DNA of 64,000 bases, taken from positions 496,001 to 560,000 of the forward strand of contig NZ_MUYK01000001.1 of assembly GCF_002155685.1 (NCBI RefSeq), written 5' to 3'. Under the pieces are notes generated by a model. That model was not told where the DNA came from and did no database searches. It saw only the letters and a list, made by a program, of their open reading frames with translations. Positions 36,552-45,590 of this stretch are shown here, piece by piece (the first letter of the stretch is position 1; each line of letters begins with the position of its first letter). The DNA is from Erythrobacter colymbi. Its GTDB lineage: Bacteria; Pseudomonadota; Alphaproteobacteria; Sphingomonadales; Sphingomonadaceae. Made by a program: the position numbers and the translations under genes.

Positions 36552-36902
36552 ATGGATGCAGATAACGCCCCGATCCCCAAGCGCTATGCCGTGGCGCGCC
36601 GGTGGCAATGGCCTGCGGCCATCGGGTGCGGCCTTTTCGCCCTGACCTGCTTCATCGGTTGGCCGCTCGGCTATTTCTGGCCGTCGGCCGTGGGGCTGGT
36701 CCTCTTCATTCCCGCGATCATGGTGTTCAACATCACATGCCACTCTTGCGGCTACCCCGCGTTCGGGGACTTCCGGGATGACGAGCGGGTGAGACGCGAC
36801 GACCGCTTCTGGACGCGTGTCTGGGGGAAGCAATATGGCGGCGCCCATTTGCCGCTCCGGTCCGAATGTTCCAAATGCGGGACGCGCTTCGTTGAGGAAT
36901 AG
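36552..36902 (+). CDS. Membrane protein with two CxxC pairs
   Basis: A 116-aa protein of unknown function: two membrane helices (about residues 20-38 and 44-63), then a cytoplasmic or periplasmic tail with CHSCGYPAFGDF and CSKCGTRF, four cysteines that could bind zinc. The ATG at MDADNAP is used; an in-frame GTG lies 36 bp upstream. Confidence 0.7.
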   Translation: MDADNAPIPKRYAVARRWQWPAAIGCGLFALTCFIGWPLGYFWPSAVGLVLFIPAIMVFNITCHSCGYPAFGDFRDDERVRRDDRFWTRVWGKQYGGAHLPLRSECSKCGTRFVEE

Positions 36903-37031
36903 CGCAAGATAAGTGACCGGTGTCGCGGTGATGCAGGCGGCGTTTGGCGGGTGAGGAGGGAACGCTAACTTCCGCGTGTCTCCTGCCAATGGCTGAGGGT
37001 CGGCTATCGACCCCAAAGCGGTCATTTATCC

Positions 37032-37508
37032 TCACTTGTCTAGGGATGCTTCACAAGCCGCTATTGCATCAGAAATCGAAGCAAGCATGTGCGGCCCTAA
37101 TGTGGAAATGCTCTTCCAGTTTCGCAGGCGCGGTAGCAGGGATGGGTGCGCTGCTAGCCTCGCTGCTTCGAAAGTGCCTAAAGCGCACTCCTCTCCACTG
37201 AGTTCTCTTTCAATCAATGGCAAGACGAGGTTTTTGTCGCGCATCGCCAGGCCTTCAAGTGCCTCAGCACGAACCGAAGAATCCGTGTCTTCAGCCGCGA
37301 AAAGCAATGCCGAACGGACCGCTGGGGTATCGATCTCCTGCATTGCTAGCAGCATCGTCGCCCAGTCGCGATTAGACACGTCATTGTCTCGCGTGAGGGA
37401 GATGAGCAGCATCAAATTCTGCTCGGCAAAGTTACTTCCGCTCAGCGGAACTTGACCGTTCGCTATGCTGCAAAGGAAATCAGAGCTGGGGAGGTAGTCG
37501 TCATCCAC
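37032..37508 (-). CDS. HEAT-repeat-like protein
   Basis: A 158-aa helical protein with HEAT-type units (SNRDWATMLLAMQEIDTPAV, SALLFAAEDTDSSVRAEALE, ECALGTFEAARLAAHPSLLP), which suggests a protein-binding scaffold. By eye its sequence has less G+C than the surrounding genes, so recent acquisition is possible. No partner gene is recognised. No clear signal sequence or membrane segment. Confidence 0.75.
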   Translation of the reverse strand: MDDDYLPSSDFLCSIANGQVPLSGSNFAEQNLMLLISLTRDNDVSNRDWATMLLAMQEIDTPAVRSALLFAAEDTDSSVRAEALEGLAMRDKNLVLPLIERELSGEECALGTFEAARLAAHPSLLPRLRNWKSISTLGPHMLASISDAIAACEASLDK

Positions 37509-37676
37509 TGTGATGACTTACCTTAAATCGCCCAGTTTCCGCAATCCACCCACTTGCGGTCATTCGGGCGTCGTTTTTCGATCGCTGAAAGCTGCCATTC
37601 GGGTTGTGCTCGAAACGTCGCAATCCCCGTCGCCCCGTGTCAAGCACGGGACGACGATGGAGGGGAGGCTCTATTC

Positions 37677-37816
37677 CCCCTCCTCTTCAGAGGAGGGGCA
37701 GGGGTGGTGGCGCGGCGCGCCAGCGTCGCGCTTTGCGGCGGGCACCACCCCGCTGCGACCAGGCCCGGATCAAGTCCGGGCCAAGTCTCGCGACCCTCCT
37801 CTCAAGAGGAGGGTGG
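37677..37816. repeat. Modular hairpin repeat with inverted cassette
   Basis: Same family as the repeats at 39006, 41468 and 56003: CACCCCGCTGCGAC followed by the inner hairpin CCCGGATCAAGTCCGGG, then AAGTCTCGCGACCCTCCT. The outer CCCCTCCTCTTCAGAGGAGGGG is another hairpin. It fills a 319-bp gap (37509-37827) in which no gene is seen. Confidence 0.6.
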
Positions 37817-37827
37817 GACATCGCCCC

Positions 37828-38937
37828 TCACCCCCAGGGCGTGACCAGGTACTTCTCGCCGGTCTTCATCTGGCGGTAGTCGGTGATCGCTGCCTTCTCG
37901 AGCATCCCCTCCAGCGTCACCTTCGCCTTGTAATGCGAGGCGAAGGTGGTGGTGAGCTTCGCCTGCACCCGCGCGCGCATCCGGGCGGCAGTTTCGAAGC
38001 CGGCGCGCTGGAGGAAGGGCGTCAGCAGCCAGCCGGCGATGCTCCACTGGAGGCCATAGGACGGCGTCAGCACGGTCGGCGACAGGTCGAGGCGGCCGTA
38101 GATGTACATCTTCTTCTGCTGGTTCGAGCCATAGCGCGAGAACTCGCTCATCTGGCTGACCGCGACCTGCTCCATCGCCTTCAGCACCCCGTCGCTCGCC
38201 TGCCCGCCGCCGATCGGGTCGAAGCCGAGGAAGGCGCCGGTCTCGGCGATCGCGGCGCGCAGGTCGGCCATGTAGGTGGGGGCCGAGGAGTCCACGACAT
38301 AGGTCGCGCCCTGCGCCTTGAGCATCGCCACGTGCTCGGGCTTGCGCACGATGTTGACCAGCTTCATCCCGTCCTCGATGCAGATGCGGTTGAGCATCTG
38401 GCCGAGGTTCGAGGCGGCGGCGAGGTGGACGATGGCGGAATGCCCTTCCATCTTCGCGGTCTCGACGAAGCCCAGCGCGGTCATCGGGTTGACGAAGCTG
38501 GAGGCGCCGACCTCGGAGGAATGCTCGCCGAGCGGCAGGCACATCATCGCATCGGCAATCGCATATTGCGAGAAGGCGGTGCCCGGCACGCAGGCGACGC
38601 GCTGGCCGACGAGGCTCTTGGCATAGTCGCTGTCGCCCGCCGCGATCACCGTGCCCGCGCCTTCGTTGCCCGCCGGAAGCCGCTGGCCGTGGCGCGCCTT
38701 GTTGCCGGTGAGGAAGGGCTCGGGCATGGTCGCGACGACCTTGCCGGGGGTGTATTCGGCGGTCTCGAAGTCGGCCGCGCTGGTGAGGATCGCGAGATCG
38801 GACGGGTTGATGGGGGCGGCTTCCATCTTGACCAGCACCTGATTGCCCTTGGGCTCGGGGAACTGGCTTTCCGCCACTTCGAGCGTCAGCTTGCCGTCGG
38901 CGGTGAGGGTGGTGAAGAGCTGCTTTCCGGTGGTCAT
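37828..38937 (-). CDS. MDR family zinc-free alcohol dehydrogenase/quinone reductase-like protein
   Basis: A 369-aa medium-chain dehydrogenase: GroES-like N-terminal half (VLVKMEAAPINPSDLAIL, GNEGAGTVIAAG, QRVACVPG) and Rossmann half (SAIVHLAAASNLGQMLNRIC). It resembles the quinone reductase/enoyl reductase branch rather than zinc enzymes, since the zinc-site cysteines are not seen. Substrate unknown. AAAGGGAGA lies upstream of the ATG. Confidence 0.85.
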   Translation of the reverse strand: MTTGKQLFTTLTADGKLTLEVAESQFPEPKGNQVLVKMEAAPINPSDLAILTSAADFETAEYTPGKVVATMPEPFLTGNKARHGQRLPAGNEGAGTVIAAGDSDYAKSLVGQRVACVPGTAFSQYAIADAMMCLPLGEHSSEVGASSFVNPMTALGFVETAKMEGHSAIVHLAAASNLGQMLNRICIEDGMKLVNIVRKPEHVAMLKAQGATYVVDSSAPTYMADLRAAIAETGAFLGFDPIGGGQASDGVLKAMEQVAVSQMSEFSRYGSNQQKKMYIYGRLDLSPTVLTPSYGLQWSIAGWLLTPFLQRAGFETAARMRARVQAKLTTTFASHYKAKVTLEGMLEKAAITDYRQMKTGEKYLVTPWG

Positions 38938-39005
38938 GGCGATCGTCTCCCTTTGTCGCTGGCGGGCCTAGGGTTTCTGGTTGCGCTTCGCAACCTTTGG
39001 CGAAG

Positions 39006-39082
39006 GCCCACCCCGCTGCGACTAGCGAGCAAGCTTGCCAGTCTCGCTCCCCTCCCGCCTGCGGGAGGGGTTAGGGGTGGGC
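39006..39082. repeat. Modular hairpin repeat
   Basis: GCCCACCCCGCTGCGAC, inner hairpin AGCAAGCTTGC, CCAGTCTCGC, then the hairpin CCCCTCCCGCCTGCGGGAGGGG and TTAGGGGTGGGC. Outer GCCCACCCC/GGGGTGGGC ends. Same family as 37677, 41468 and 56003. Confidence 0.65.
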
Positions 39083-39087
39083 ACGAA

Positions 39088-39828
39088 TCAGGGATAGGTC
39101 GCTTCGACGAAATAGAGCCCGTGCGGCGGGGCGTTGAGGCCGAGCGCATTGCGGTCGCGCGCCGCGAGCGCCTCGGCGATGCGGCTCTCGGGCCATGTGC
39201 CAGCGCCGACCAGCTTGAGGCATCCCACCATGCTCCTCACCTGATGGTGAAGGAACGAGCGCGCGGCGGCGTGGATGTGGATTTCCTCGCCGACCCGTTC
39301 GACGTCGAGCCGGTCGAGCGACTTCACCGGATCGGCGGCCTGGCAATGGACCGAGCGGAAGGTGGTGAAATCATGACGCCCGACCAGCGCCTGCGCGGCG
39401 CGGTGCATGGCCTCGGCGTCGAGCGGCTGGGGCACGTGCCACGCCTTGTCCCTGAGCAGCGTCAACGGCGCGCGGCGGTTCACGATGCGGTAGAGATAGC
39501 GCCGCCCGGTGCAGGAAAAGCGCGCATGCCAGTCGTCCGGCACCACCTCGCAGGCCGTGACCGCGACCGGATCGGGGCGCAGCTGGGCGTTGACCGCCGC
39601 CATCAGCCGGAAGGGATCGAAGGGCTTTGCGATGTCCACATGGCTGCGCATCGCCAGCGCATGCACCCCCGCATCGGTGCGCCCGGCCGAGTGCATCACC
39701 ACGCTCTCGCCCGTGATCCGCTGGAGCGCATCCTCGACCGATTGCTGCACGCTCGGCCCATGGCTCTGGCGTTGCAGCCCGAAAAACGGCGTGCCGTCGA
39801 ATTCGAGGGTGAGGGCGAAGCGGGTCAT
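39088..39828 (-). CDS. truA: tRNA pseudouridine synthase A
   Basis: Makes pseudouridine at positions 38-40 of the tRNA anticodon arm. The 246-aa protein has the catalytic aspartate in GRTDAGVHA (Asp52), the TruA YLYRIVNR region and C-terminal [13 protein letters not shown]. It follows fmt on the same strand, separated by a repeat-filled 79-bp gap. Confidence 0.96.
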   Translation of the reverse strand: MTRFALTLEFDGTPFFGLQRQSHGPSVQQSVEDALQRITGESVVMHSAGRTDAGVHALAMRSHVDIAKPFDPFRLMAAVNAQLRPDPVAVTACEVVPDDWHARFSCTGRRYLYRIVNRRAPLTLLRDKAWHVPQPLDAEAMHRAAQALVGRHDFTTFRSVHCQAADPVKSLDRLDVERVGEEIHIHAAARSFLHHQVRSMVGCLKLVGAGTWPESRIAEALAARDRNALGLNAPPHGLYFVEATYP

Positions 39829-39841
39829 GCTCCGCCCCTAG

Positions 39842-39906
39842 CCGTTCGTGTCGAGCGAAGTCGAGACACCTGTCTCCGGCCTCTCGACTGCGCTCGAGGC
39901 GAACGG
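39842..39906. repeat. Palindromic repeat (CCGTTCG ends)
   Basis: CCGTTCGTGTCGAGCGAAGT is partly mirrored by CTCGACTGCGCTCGAGGCGA followed by ACGG, an imperfect 65-bp inverted repeat between fmt and truA. This sequence type is common in Sphingomonadales. Confidence 0.65.
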
Positions 39907-39907
39907 A

Positions 39908-40813
39908 TCAGGCAAGTGTGGTCCCGCTTGCCACCGGCCGCCCGCGCAGGAACTCGGCGCGGTCCAGCACAGGCTTGCCCGCGCGCTGGAGCCGCAGGGG
40001 GCGGATCGCGCGGAAGCCGCAGGCGATGGTGAAATCCTCGTCGAGCACGGTGCCGGGCGCACCGCTGGCGTCTGCCACCTCGGCGAGCAGCAGCTTCACG
40101 CGTTCGTCACCAAGCTCGAACCACGCGCCGGGGAAGGGGGCAAGGCCGCGCGCCAGCCGCTCGATCGCGGCGGCATCCTGCGCCCAGTCGATTTTCGCCT
40201 CCGCCTTGTCGATCTTGGGGGCATAGATCGCTTGGCTCTCGTCCTGCACCTCGGGCGGGAAGGCGGCGAGATCGGCGAGCACCTCGACCATCGCCGCCGC
40301 GCCCATCGCGCCCAGTTCCGCGAACAGCTCGCCCGTCGTCTTCGTCCCGACCGGCGTGCGCGCCTTGTGCAGCATCGGCCCGGTATCGAGCCCGGCCTCC
40401 ATCTGCATGATGGTGACGCCCGTCTCGGCGTCGCCTGCCATCACCGCACGGTGGATCGGGGCCGCGCCGCGCCAGCGGGGCAGCAGCGAGGCGTGGATGT
40501 TGAGGCAGCCATGGCGCGGCGCATCGAGCACCGGCTGCGGCAGGATCAGGCCATAGGCCGCGACCACCGCGACATCGGCATCCAGCTCGGCGAATTCCGC
40601 CTGCGCCTCCACACCCCGCAGCGACACGGGCGAGCGCACCGGCACCCCCAGCCGCTCGGCCTCAAGCTGCACCGGAGAGGGCATCAGCTTCTTCCCCCGC
40701 CCGGCCGGACGCGGCGGCTGGGTGTAGACGCACACCACCTTGTGCCCCGCTTCATGCAGCGCGCGCAAAGCCGGAACCGCGAATTCCGGCGTCCCCATGA
40801 AGATGATGCGCAT
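39908..40813 (-). CDS. fmt: Methionyl-tRNA formyltransferase
   Basis: Formylates initiator Met-tRNA. 301 aa: the N-terminal formyltransferase domain carries the catalytic region [20 protein letters not shown] with asparagine and histidine, [16 protein letters not shown] and the [11 protein letters not shown] block with the third catalytic residue; a C-terminal OB-like domain follows. It is divergent from recR over 53 bp, and def is nearby on the opposite strand, both formyl-cycle genes. Confidence 0.97.
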   Translation of the reverse strand: MRIIFMGTPEFAVPALRALHEAGHKVVCVYTQPPRPAGRGKKLMPSPVQLEAERLGVPVRSPVSLRGVEAQAEFAELDADVAVVAAYGLILPQPVLDAPRHGCLNIHASLLPRWRGAAPIHRAVMAGDAETGVTIMQMEAGLDTGPMLHKARTPVGTKTTGELFAELGAMGAAAMVEVLADLAAFPPEVQDESQAIYAPKIDKAEAKIDWAQDAAAIERLARGLAPFPGAWFELGDERVKLLLAEVADASGAPGTVLDEDFTIACGFRAIRPLRLQRAGKPVLDRAEFLRGRPVASGTTLA

Positions 40814-40866
40814 AAGCTTTGCCGCGAGCCTTTGTGAAGCGAAGCGCAGCCCCTATCTCTGACCCC

Positions 40867-41463
40867 ATGGCATCGCAAGAGATCGAGGCATTGAGCGCCG
40901 CGCTCGCCCGCCTGCCGGGCCTCGGCCCGCGTTCGGCGCGGCGGGCGGTGCTGTGGCTGGTCAAGCACCGCGAGTCTGCGCTCCCCGCCCTGCTCGAGGC
41001 GCTCGCAGGGGTCGCCGAGACGCTGGTCGAGTGCCACATCTGCGGCAATGTCGACACCCGCGACCCCTGCGCCATCTGCGCCGATCCGCGCCGCGATGCG
41101 CGCGCGCTGTGCGTGGTGGAGGAGGTCTCCGACGTCTGGGCCTTGGACCGCGCGCGGCTCTTCCCCGGGCGTTACCACGTGCTCGGCGGGCGGCTCTCGG
41201 CGCTCGACGGCATCGGCCCCGAAGACCTCAACATCGCCAGCCTCCTCGCGCGCGTGGAAGCGGGCGGGATCGACGAGGTGGTGCTCGCCATGAACGCGAC
41301 ATTGGAGGGCCAGACCACCGCCCACTACCTCGCCGAGCGGCTCGACGCGCACCCCGTCCGCGTCACCCAGCTCGCCCACGGCCTGCCCGTCGGCGGCGAG
41401 CTCGACTATCTCGACGAGGGCACGCTGGCGCAGGCGCTACGGGCGCGGCGGCCCGTCGGCTGA
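40867..41463 (+). CDS. recR: Recombination protein RecR
   Basis: Part of the RecFOR pathway of daughter-strand gap repair. The 198-aa protein has the helix-hairpin-helix [19 protein letters not shown], the C4 zinc module [16 protein letters not shown], a Toprim domain ([20 protein letters not shown], then [17 protein letters not shown]) and a C-terminal Walker-B-like tail [16 protein letters not shown]. The start is the ATG at MASQEIE; the ones earlier in frame are in the fmt promoter region. Confidence 0.96.
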   Translation: MASQEIEALSAALARLPGLGPRSARRAVLWLVKHRESALPALLEALAGVAETLVECHICGNVDTRDPCAICADPRRDARALCVVEEVSDVWALDRARLFPGRYHVLGGRLSALDGIGPEDLNIASLLARVEAGGIDEVVLAMNATLEGQTTAHYLAERLDAHPVRVTQLAHGLPVGGELDYLDEGTLAQALRARRPVG

Positions 41464-41467
41464 CATT

Positions 41468-41564
41468 CCCACCCCCAACCCCGATACCCGCCCCGGCGAA
41501 GGCCGGGGGCAAGCGGGAGGGGTGCGAGACTTGCCAGCTTGCTGGCTAGTCGCAGCGGGGTGGG
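41468..41564. repeat. Modular hairpin repeat
   Basis: Between recR and def. Contains the hairpin CCCCGGCGAAGGCCGGGG, then GGGTGCGAGACTTGCCAGC, inner hairpin CAGCTTGCTG, TAGTCGCAGCGGGGTGGG. Same family as 37677, 39006 and 56003, in reversed orientation to 39006. Confidence 0.65.
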
Positions 41565-41611
41565 CATCCGCGGCGTTGTAATTCGCGCCTCATCCGCCTA
41601 TTTTGCCCCGC

Positions 41612-42184
41612 ATGGCTATCCGCGAAATCCTTGAAGTGCCGGACCCCCGGCTTAAAACCGTCTCGACCCCGGTCGAACCCCACGAGTTCGGCCCCGAGCT
41701 CAACACGCTCGTCGAAGACATGTTCGAGACGATGTATGATGCCCCCGGTATCGGCCTTGCCGCGATCCAGGTCGGCGTGCCCAAGCGGGTGCTGGTGATC
41801 GATCTCCAGCCCGACGATCCCGACGCGCCGCCGGTCGAATGTTCGCATGACGGGCACAAGCACACGCACCCGGCCACGAAAAAGGAACCGCGGGTGTTCA
41901 TCAACCCGGTGATCCTCGATCCGGCCAAGGAGCTGTCGACCTATCAGGAAGGCTGCCTCTCGGTCCCCGAGATCTACGCCGACGTCGATCGCCCGGCGAC
42001 CTGCACGGTCCGCTATCAGGACCTCGAGGGCAACACCCACGAGGAACACCTCGAAGGCCTGCTCGCGACCTGCCTGCAGCACGAGATGGACCACCTCGAA
42101 GGCATCCTCTTTATCGACCACCTCTCGCGGTTGAAGCGGGCGATGGTGCTGAAGAAGCTGGAAAAGATCAGAAGGGCTGCCTAG
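41612..42184 (+). CDS. def: Peptide deformylase
   Basis: Iron/zinc enzyme that removes the formyl group from nascent proteins. The 190-aa protein has all three motifs: GIGLAAIQVG, QEGCLSVPE (metal cysteine) and QHEMDHLEG (metal histidines). Between beta strands there is an insert rich in histidine (CSHDGHKHTHPATKKEP), longer than in most family members. A repeat precedes its start; a small membrane protein gene begins 4 bp after its stop. Confidence 0.97.
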   Translation: MAIREILEVPDPRLKTVSTPVEPHEFGPELNTLVEDMFETMYDAPGIGLAAIQVGVPKRVLVIDLQPDDPDAPPVECSHDGHKHTHPATKKEPRVFINPVILDPAKELSTYQEGCLSVPEIYADVDRPATCTVRYQDLEGNTHEEHLEGLLATCLQHEMDHLEGILFIDHLSRLKRAMVLKKLEKIRRAA

Positions 42185-42188
42185 CGCC

Positions 42189-42530
42189 ATGACCGGCGGG
42201 TGGCCCGGATGGCTGAGCTACGCGCCGCTTGTCGTGTTGCTCGGCATGTTCGTGTGGTTCGTCACCAGCTGGGACCCTTACGCACCAAAGAAGCCGCAGA
42301 CCCGCGCCCAGCATGTTCGGCAGGGCCTGTTCTGGATCCTGATGACGGCAAACTGGACGGTTTTGCTGGCCTACAAATGGCGTGATCCCGATGCGAGTCA
42401 GGCGTGGATCGTTCTCTATTCGGTGGCCGCCGGCGCGGGTGCGATCGAAGCGTTACGCTGGCTGCTGAAAGCACGCCGCATTCCGGCGGAGGGCGACGCC
42501 GAACGCTCATCCTCCCCGCCCCGGACTTGA
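42189..42530 (+). CDS. Small membrane protein of unknown function
   Basis: A 113-aa protein with three predicted membrane helices (about residues 9-26, 44-62 and 72-90). No family recognised. It begins 4 bp after def, so it is likely co-transcribed with it, and precedes the LexA box of rmuC. Confidence 0.65.
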   Translation: MTGGWPGWLSYAPLVVLLGMFVWFVTSWDPYAPKKPQTRAQHVRQGLFWILMTANWTVLLAYKWRDPDASQAWIVLYSVAAGAGAIEALRWLLKARRIPAEGDAERSSSPPRT

Positions 42531-42576
42531 TCCGGGGCCCAGCTTTCCTGTCGGAAATCGCATCGCGGCCTCTGGC

Positions 42577-42591
42577 GTTCTCCATTCGTTC
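42577..42591 (+). promoter_or_regulatory. LexA (SOS) box upstream of rmuC
   Basis: GTTC-TCCATTC-GTTC is an exact fit to the alphaproteobacterial LexA consensus GTTC-N7-GTTC. It ends 16 bp before the rmuC start codon, the location expected for repression by LexA. Confidence 0.65.
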
Positions 42592-42607
42592 CATGTAGGC
42601 TTGTCGA

Positions 42608-44038
42608 ATGGACTCCGCGATTCTCTCGATCATTGCCCTGCTTGCCGGCGCCGCGCTCGGCTGGTTTCTTGCCTCGCGCCCGCTTGCCGATCTGCGCGCG
42701 CGGATTGCTGCGGGGGAGGCTGCTGCGGCCGAGCAGGAGGCGAAGTTCGCCCGCGCCATCGCCGAGCTGGGCGCAGCGCGGGTCGAGGTTGCAGCACTCG
42801 GTGAACGCGCCGCGCGTGCGGACGGACTGGCTCAGCAACTCGACGCCGCACGCGAGGAAAACGCCCGCTTCCGCGCCGAGCGCGCCGCCTTCGAGGAACA
42901 GAAGCGGCTGCTTGAGGAGTCGCGCACGAACCTGCTCAAGGAATTCGAGAATACGGGCGCACAGGTGCTCAACCGCGCACAGGAAGCCTTCCTCAAGCGC
43001 GCCGAGGAACGCCTCGGCCATTCCGAGAAGGCGAGCGAGGAGAAGATCAAGGCGCTGCTCTCGCCGGTGGGAGAAAAGCTGGCGAGTTACGAAAAGCAGG
43101 TCGCCGATCTCGAAGCCAAGCGCACCGATGCCTTCGGGCAGCTCGCGGGGCTGATCCAGTCGATGCGCGAAGGCCAGGAGCAGGTCCGGCGCGAGGCGCA
43201 GCGGCTCGGCAATTCGCTCACCAATGCCCCCAAGGCGCGCGGGCGCTGGGGGGAGCGGGCGCTGCAGAACCTGCTCGAGCAATGCGGGCTCGCGCAGCAC
43301 ACTGACTTCGTGATGGAGCACTCGATCGACACCGAGGACGGCCGCCTGCGTCCCGATGCGATCGTGCGCATTCCGGGCGGCAAGGTGCTGGTGATCGATT
43401 CCAAGGTCTCGCTCAACGCCTATCAGGAGGCTTTCGAGGCCACCGACGACGAAGCCCGCGCCCGCGCGCTCGCCGATCATGTGCGCTCGATGCGCAATCA
43501 CGTGCAGACGCTGGGCACCAAGTCCTACCAGTCGCAGTTCGAGGACGCGCCCGATTACGTGGTGATGTTCGTCCCCGGCGAGCATTTCGTTGCCGCCGCG
43601 CTCGAGGCCGATCCGGACCTCTGGAACTTCGCCTTCGACAAGCGCGTGCTGCTGGCGACGCCGACCAACCTCGTGGCGATCGCGCGCACCGTGGCGCAGG
43701 TGTGGCGGCAGGACGGCCTCGCCAAGGAAGCGCAGGAAATCGGCCGGATGGGCGCCGAGCTCTATGATCGCCTCGCCACCGCCGCCGAACATCTCAAGCG
43801 CGTCGGCGGGGGGCTGGAAAGCGCGGTCAACAACTACAACAAGTTCGTCGGCTCCTTCGAGCGCAACGTGCTGTCCTCCGGCCGGCGACTGGCCGAGAAG
43901 GGCGTCGAGATCGGCAAGCGCGAGATCGACGAGGTGCCTCTGGTGGCGAGCGCGCCGCGCTACAATGCCGAGGATGTTGCAGCGCTCGAAGCGCCTGATA
44001 AGGATGACGAAAGCGCAAAGCGCGACGCGGCGGAGTAG
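42608..44038 (+). CDS. rmuC: DNA recombination protein RmuC
   Basis: RmuC limits inversions and other rearrangements between short repeats; it has a nuclease-like domain. The 476-aa protein has an N-terminal membrane anchor (about residues 1-20), a long coiled coil (about 25-170, alanine/glutamate-rich with heptads), and the RmuC domain (about 180-430, with LTNAPKARGRWGERALQNLL, VIDSKVSLNAYQEAF, VMFVPGEHFVAAAL). It is preceded by a LexA box and so is probably SOS-induced, as reported for rmuC in other alphaproteobacteria. Confidence 0.93.
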   Translation: MDSAILSIIALLAGAALGWFLASRPLADLRARIAAGEAAAAEQEAKFARAIAELGAARVEVAALGERAARADGLAQQLDAAREENARFRAERAAFEEQKRLLEESRTNLLKEFENTGAQVLNRAQEAFLKRAEERLGHSEKASEEKIKALLSPVGEKLASYEKQVADLEAKRTDAFGQLAGLIQSMREGQEQVRREAQRLGNSLTNAPKARGRWGERALQNLLEQCGLAQHTDFVMEHSIDTEDGRLRPDAIVRIPGGKVLVIDSKVSLNAYQEAFEATDDEARARALADHVRSMRNHVQTLGTKSYQSQFEDAPDYVVMFVPGEHFVAAALEADPDLWNFAFDKRVLLATPTNLVAIARTVAQVWRQDGLAKEAQEIGRMGAELYDRLATAAEHLKRVGGGLESAVNNYNKFVGSFERNVLSSGRRLAEKGVEIGKREIDEVPLVASAPRYNAEDVAALEAPDKDDESAKRDAAE

Positions 44039-44043
44039 GGCGG

Positions 44044-44559
44044 ATGGGTAGCGGGGCACAGGGCTGGCAGCTGGCGCAGATCAACATCGGCAAGCTGCTT
44101 GCGCCCGAGGGCGATCCCCGCGTGCAGCCTTTCTTCGACGCGCTCGACAAGGTGAACGCCATAGCCGATGCCTCGCCCGGTTTCGTCTGGCGGCTGCAAT
44201 CGGACAGCGGCAACGCGACCGATTTCGACGTCGCCTCCGATCCGCTGCTGCTCGTCAACATGTCAGTGTGGCAGGATGCGGAAAGCCTGTTCGACTTCGT
44301 CTACCGCTCGGGCCACACGCCCGAAATGGCGCGGCGGCGCGAGTATTTCCACCGCTTCGAGAGCGCCTATCAGGCCCTCTGGTGGGTGCCCGCAGGCCAC
44401 CGCCCGAGCATTGACGAGGGCCTCTCGCGCCTGTGGATGCTCGACCGCTACGGCCCGACCCTGCAGAGCTTCACCTTCAAGGCGCGCTTCCCGCAGCCGG
44501 GCGAGGGCACGCCGCCGGTCGATATGAAGCCAGACCCGTGGTGCATCGGCAACGCGTGA
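44044..44559 (+). CDS. DUF3291 domain protein
   Basis: A 171-aa protein of the DUF3291 family: conserved QLAQINIGKLLAPEGDPRVQ start, SPGFVWRLQSDSG, MSVWQDAESLFDFVYRSGH and YQALWWVPAGHRPS. The fold resembles dimeric alpha/beta-barrel (heme-degrading/antibiotic monooxygenase type) proteins; function unknown. It begins 5 bp after the rmuC stop. Confidence 0.85.
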   Translation: MGSGAQGWQLAQINIGKLLAPEGDPRVQPFFDALDKVNAIADASPGFVWRLQSDSGNATDFDVASDPLLLVNMSVWQDAESLFDFVYRSGHTPEMARRREYFHRFESAYQALWWVPAGHRPSIDEGLSRLWMLDRYGPTLQSFTFKARFPQPGEGTPPVDMKPDPWCIGNA

Positions 44560-44699
44560 GCGACGGCTTTCCTACTGCGCCGGATGTCGCCATTCTCCGG
44601 GCTGGCTCTTTCGCATCGTCCGCCCCCTGACCCCGGCCAGTTTGCGTTTTCGCGCGCGCACTCCGTGTCCGTCCGCTTGCGGCAATGATCGCCAAGCAA

Positions 44700-44752
44700 C
44701 GAAAAAAACGAGGAAAATTGCTCGGGAACAAAGCGGACAGGGTGTCCGCTTT
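44700..44752 (-). terminator. Putative intrinsic terminator of the rRNA/tRNA methyltransferase gene
   Basis: On the minus strand, beyond the stop, AAAGCGGACA pairs perfectly with TGTCCGCTTT across CCC (44730-44752), and a second smaller stem CGAG/CTCG is followed by a T-run of seven on this strand (44701-44707 region). Both would end transcripts running leftwards from the methyltransferase gene. Confidence 0.5.
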
Positions 44753-44759
44753 GTCCGCC

Positions 44760-45557
44760 TTATGCGTCGAGCGCGGCCAGCACCTCGTAGGCCAGCACCG
44801 CGCCCGCGACCGCCGCGTTCAGCGAATCCGCGCGGCCTTTCATCGGCATGGTGACCCTGAGGTCGCAGGCCAATTCGTAATCCTCGGGCAGCCCTTGCGA
44901 TTCGTTGCCCACCAGAATGAAGCACGGCGCCTGATACGGAGCCCCGCGATAGGGCACCGCATCCCGCAGCGAAGCGGCGACCAGCTGGCCTTCTCCCGCA
45001 CGCAGCCACTCCACAAAATCCTCCCACCGCGCCTGTGCCAGCCCTACGGTGAAGACCGCCCCCATGCTCGCGCGCACGGCTTCGGCGCTGAAGGGATCGG
45101 CGCAGTCGTCGATCAGGATCAGGCCGCCCGCACCCACCGCGTCGCAGGTGCGCAGCATCGTGCCGAGGTTGCCCGGATCGCGCAAAGCCTGCGCGGCAAG
45201 CCAGATCGGCGCGGCGCTGCGGTCGAGCCGCTCCAGCGAGGTGTCCCACTCGTCGAACACCCCGGCGACCGCCTGCGCGTTCTCCTTGCCGGTGATCTTG
45301 GAGAGGATGTCGGGAGTGGTCGCGATCACCTCGCCGCCCGCCGCCATGACGTCGGCCTCGAGCCGTTCGAGCAGCGGATGCGCGCGCCCCTCGGCCATCA
45401 CCAGCGTCTGCGGCACGCGGCCCGAGGCGCGCGCGTCCTCGAGCAGGCGCAGCCCCTCGACCAGGAACTGGCCCGCGCGCTTGCGGTGCTTCTTGTCCCG
45501 CAAGGACCGCAGGTACTTGACCGTCGGGTTCGAAAATCCGGTGATGTGCTTGCGCAT
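44760..45557 (-). CDS. SpoU-family RNA 2'-O-methyltransferase
   Basis: A 265-aa TrmH/SpoU methyltransferase. An N-terminal RNA-binding part (VKYLRSLRDKKHRKRAGQFLVEG) precedes the trefoil-knot domain with AAQALRDPGNLGTMLRTCDA (motif 1), ILVGNESQGLP (motif 2) and MKGRADSLNAAVAGAVLAYE (motif 3). It could modify rRNA or tRNA; the target is not deducible. Confidence 0.92.
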   Translation of the reverse strand: MRKHITGFSNPTVKYLRSLRDKKHRKRAGQFLVEGLRLLEDARASGRVPQTLVMAEGRAHPLLERLEADVMAAGGEVIATTPDILSKITGKENAQAVAGVFDEWDTSLERLDRSAAPIWLAAQALRDPGNLGTMLRTCDAVGAGGLILIDDCADPFSAEAVRASMGAVFTVGLAQARWEDFVEWLRAGEGQLVAASLRDAVPYRGAPYQAPCFILVGNESQGLPEDYELACDLRVTMPMKGRADSLNAAVAGAVLAYEVLAALDA

Positions 45558-45590
45558 GGGCGGCCGCCTAGCGCAGCGCGGGCGCGGGCA

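Noticed and set aside
37510..40032. Plus-strand frame of 840 codons across the MDR dehydrogenase and truA
   Set aside because: Antisense to two recognised genes and runs through repeats.
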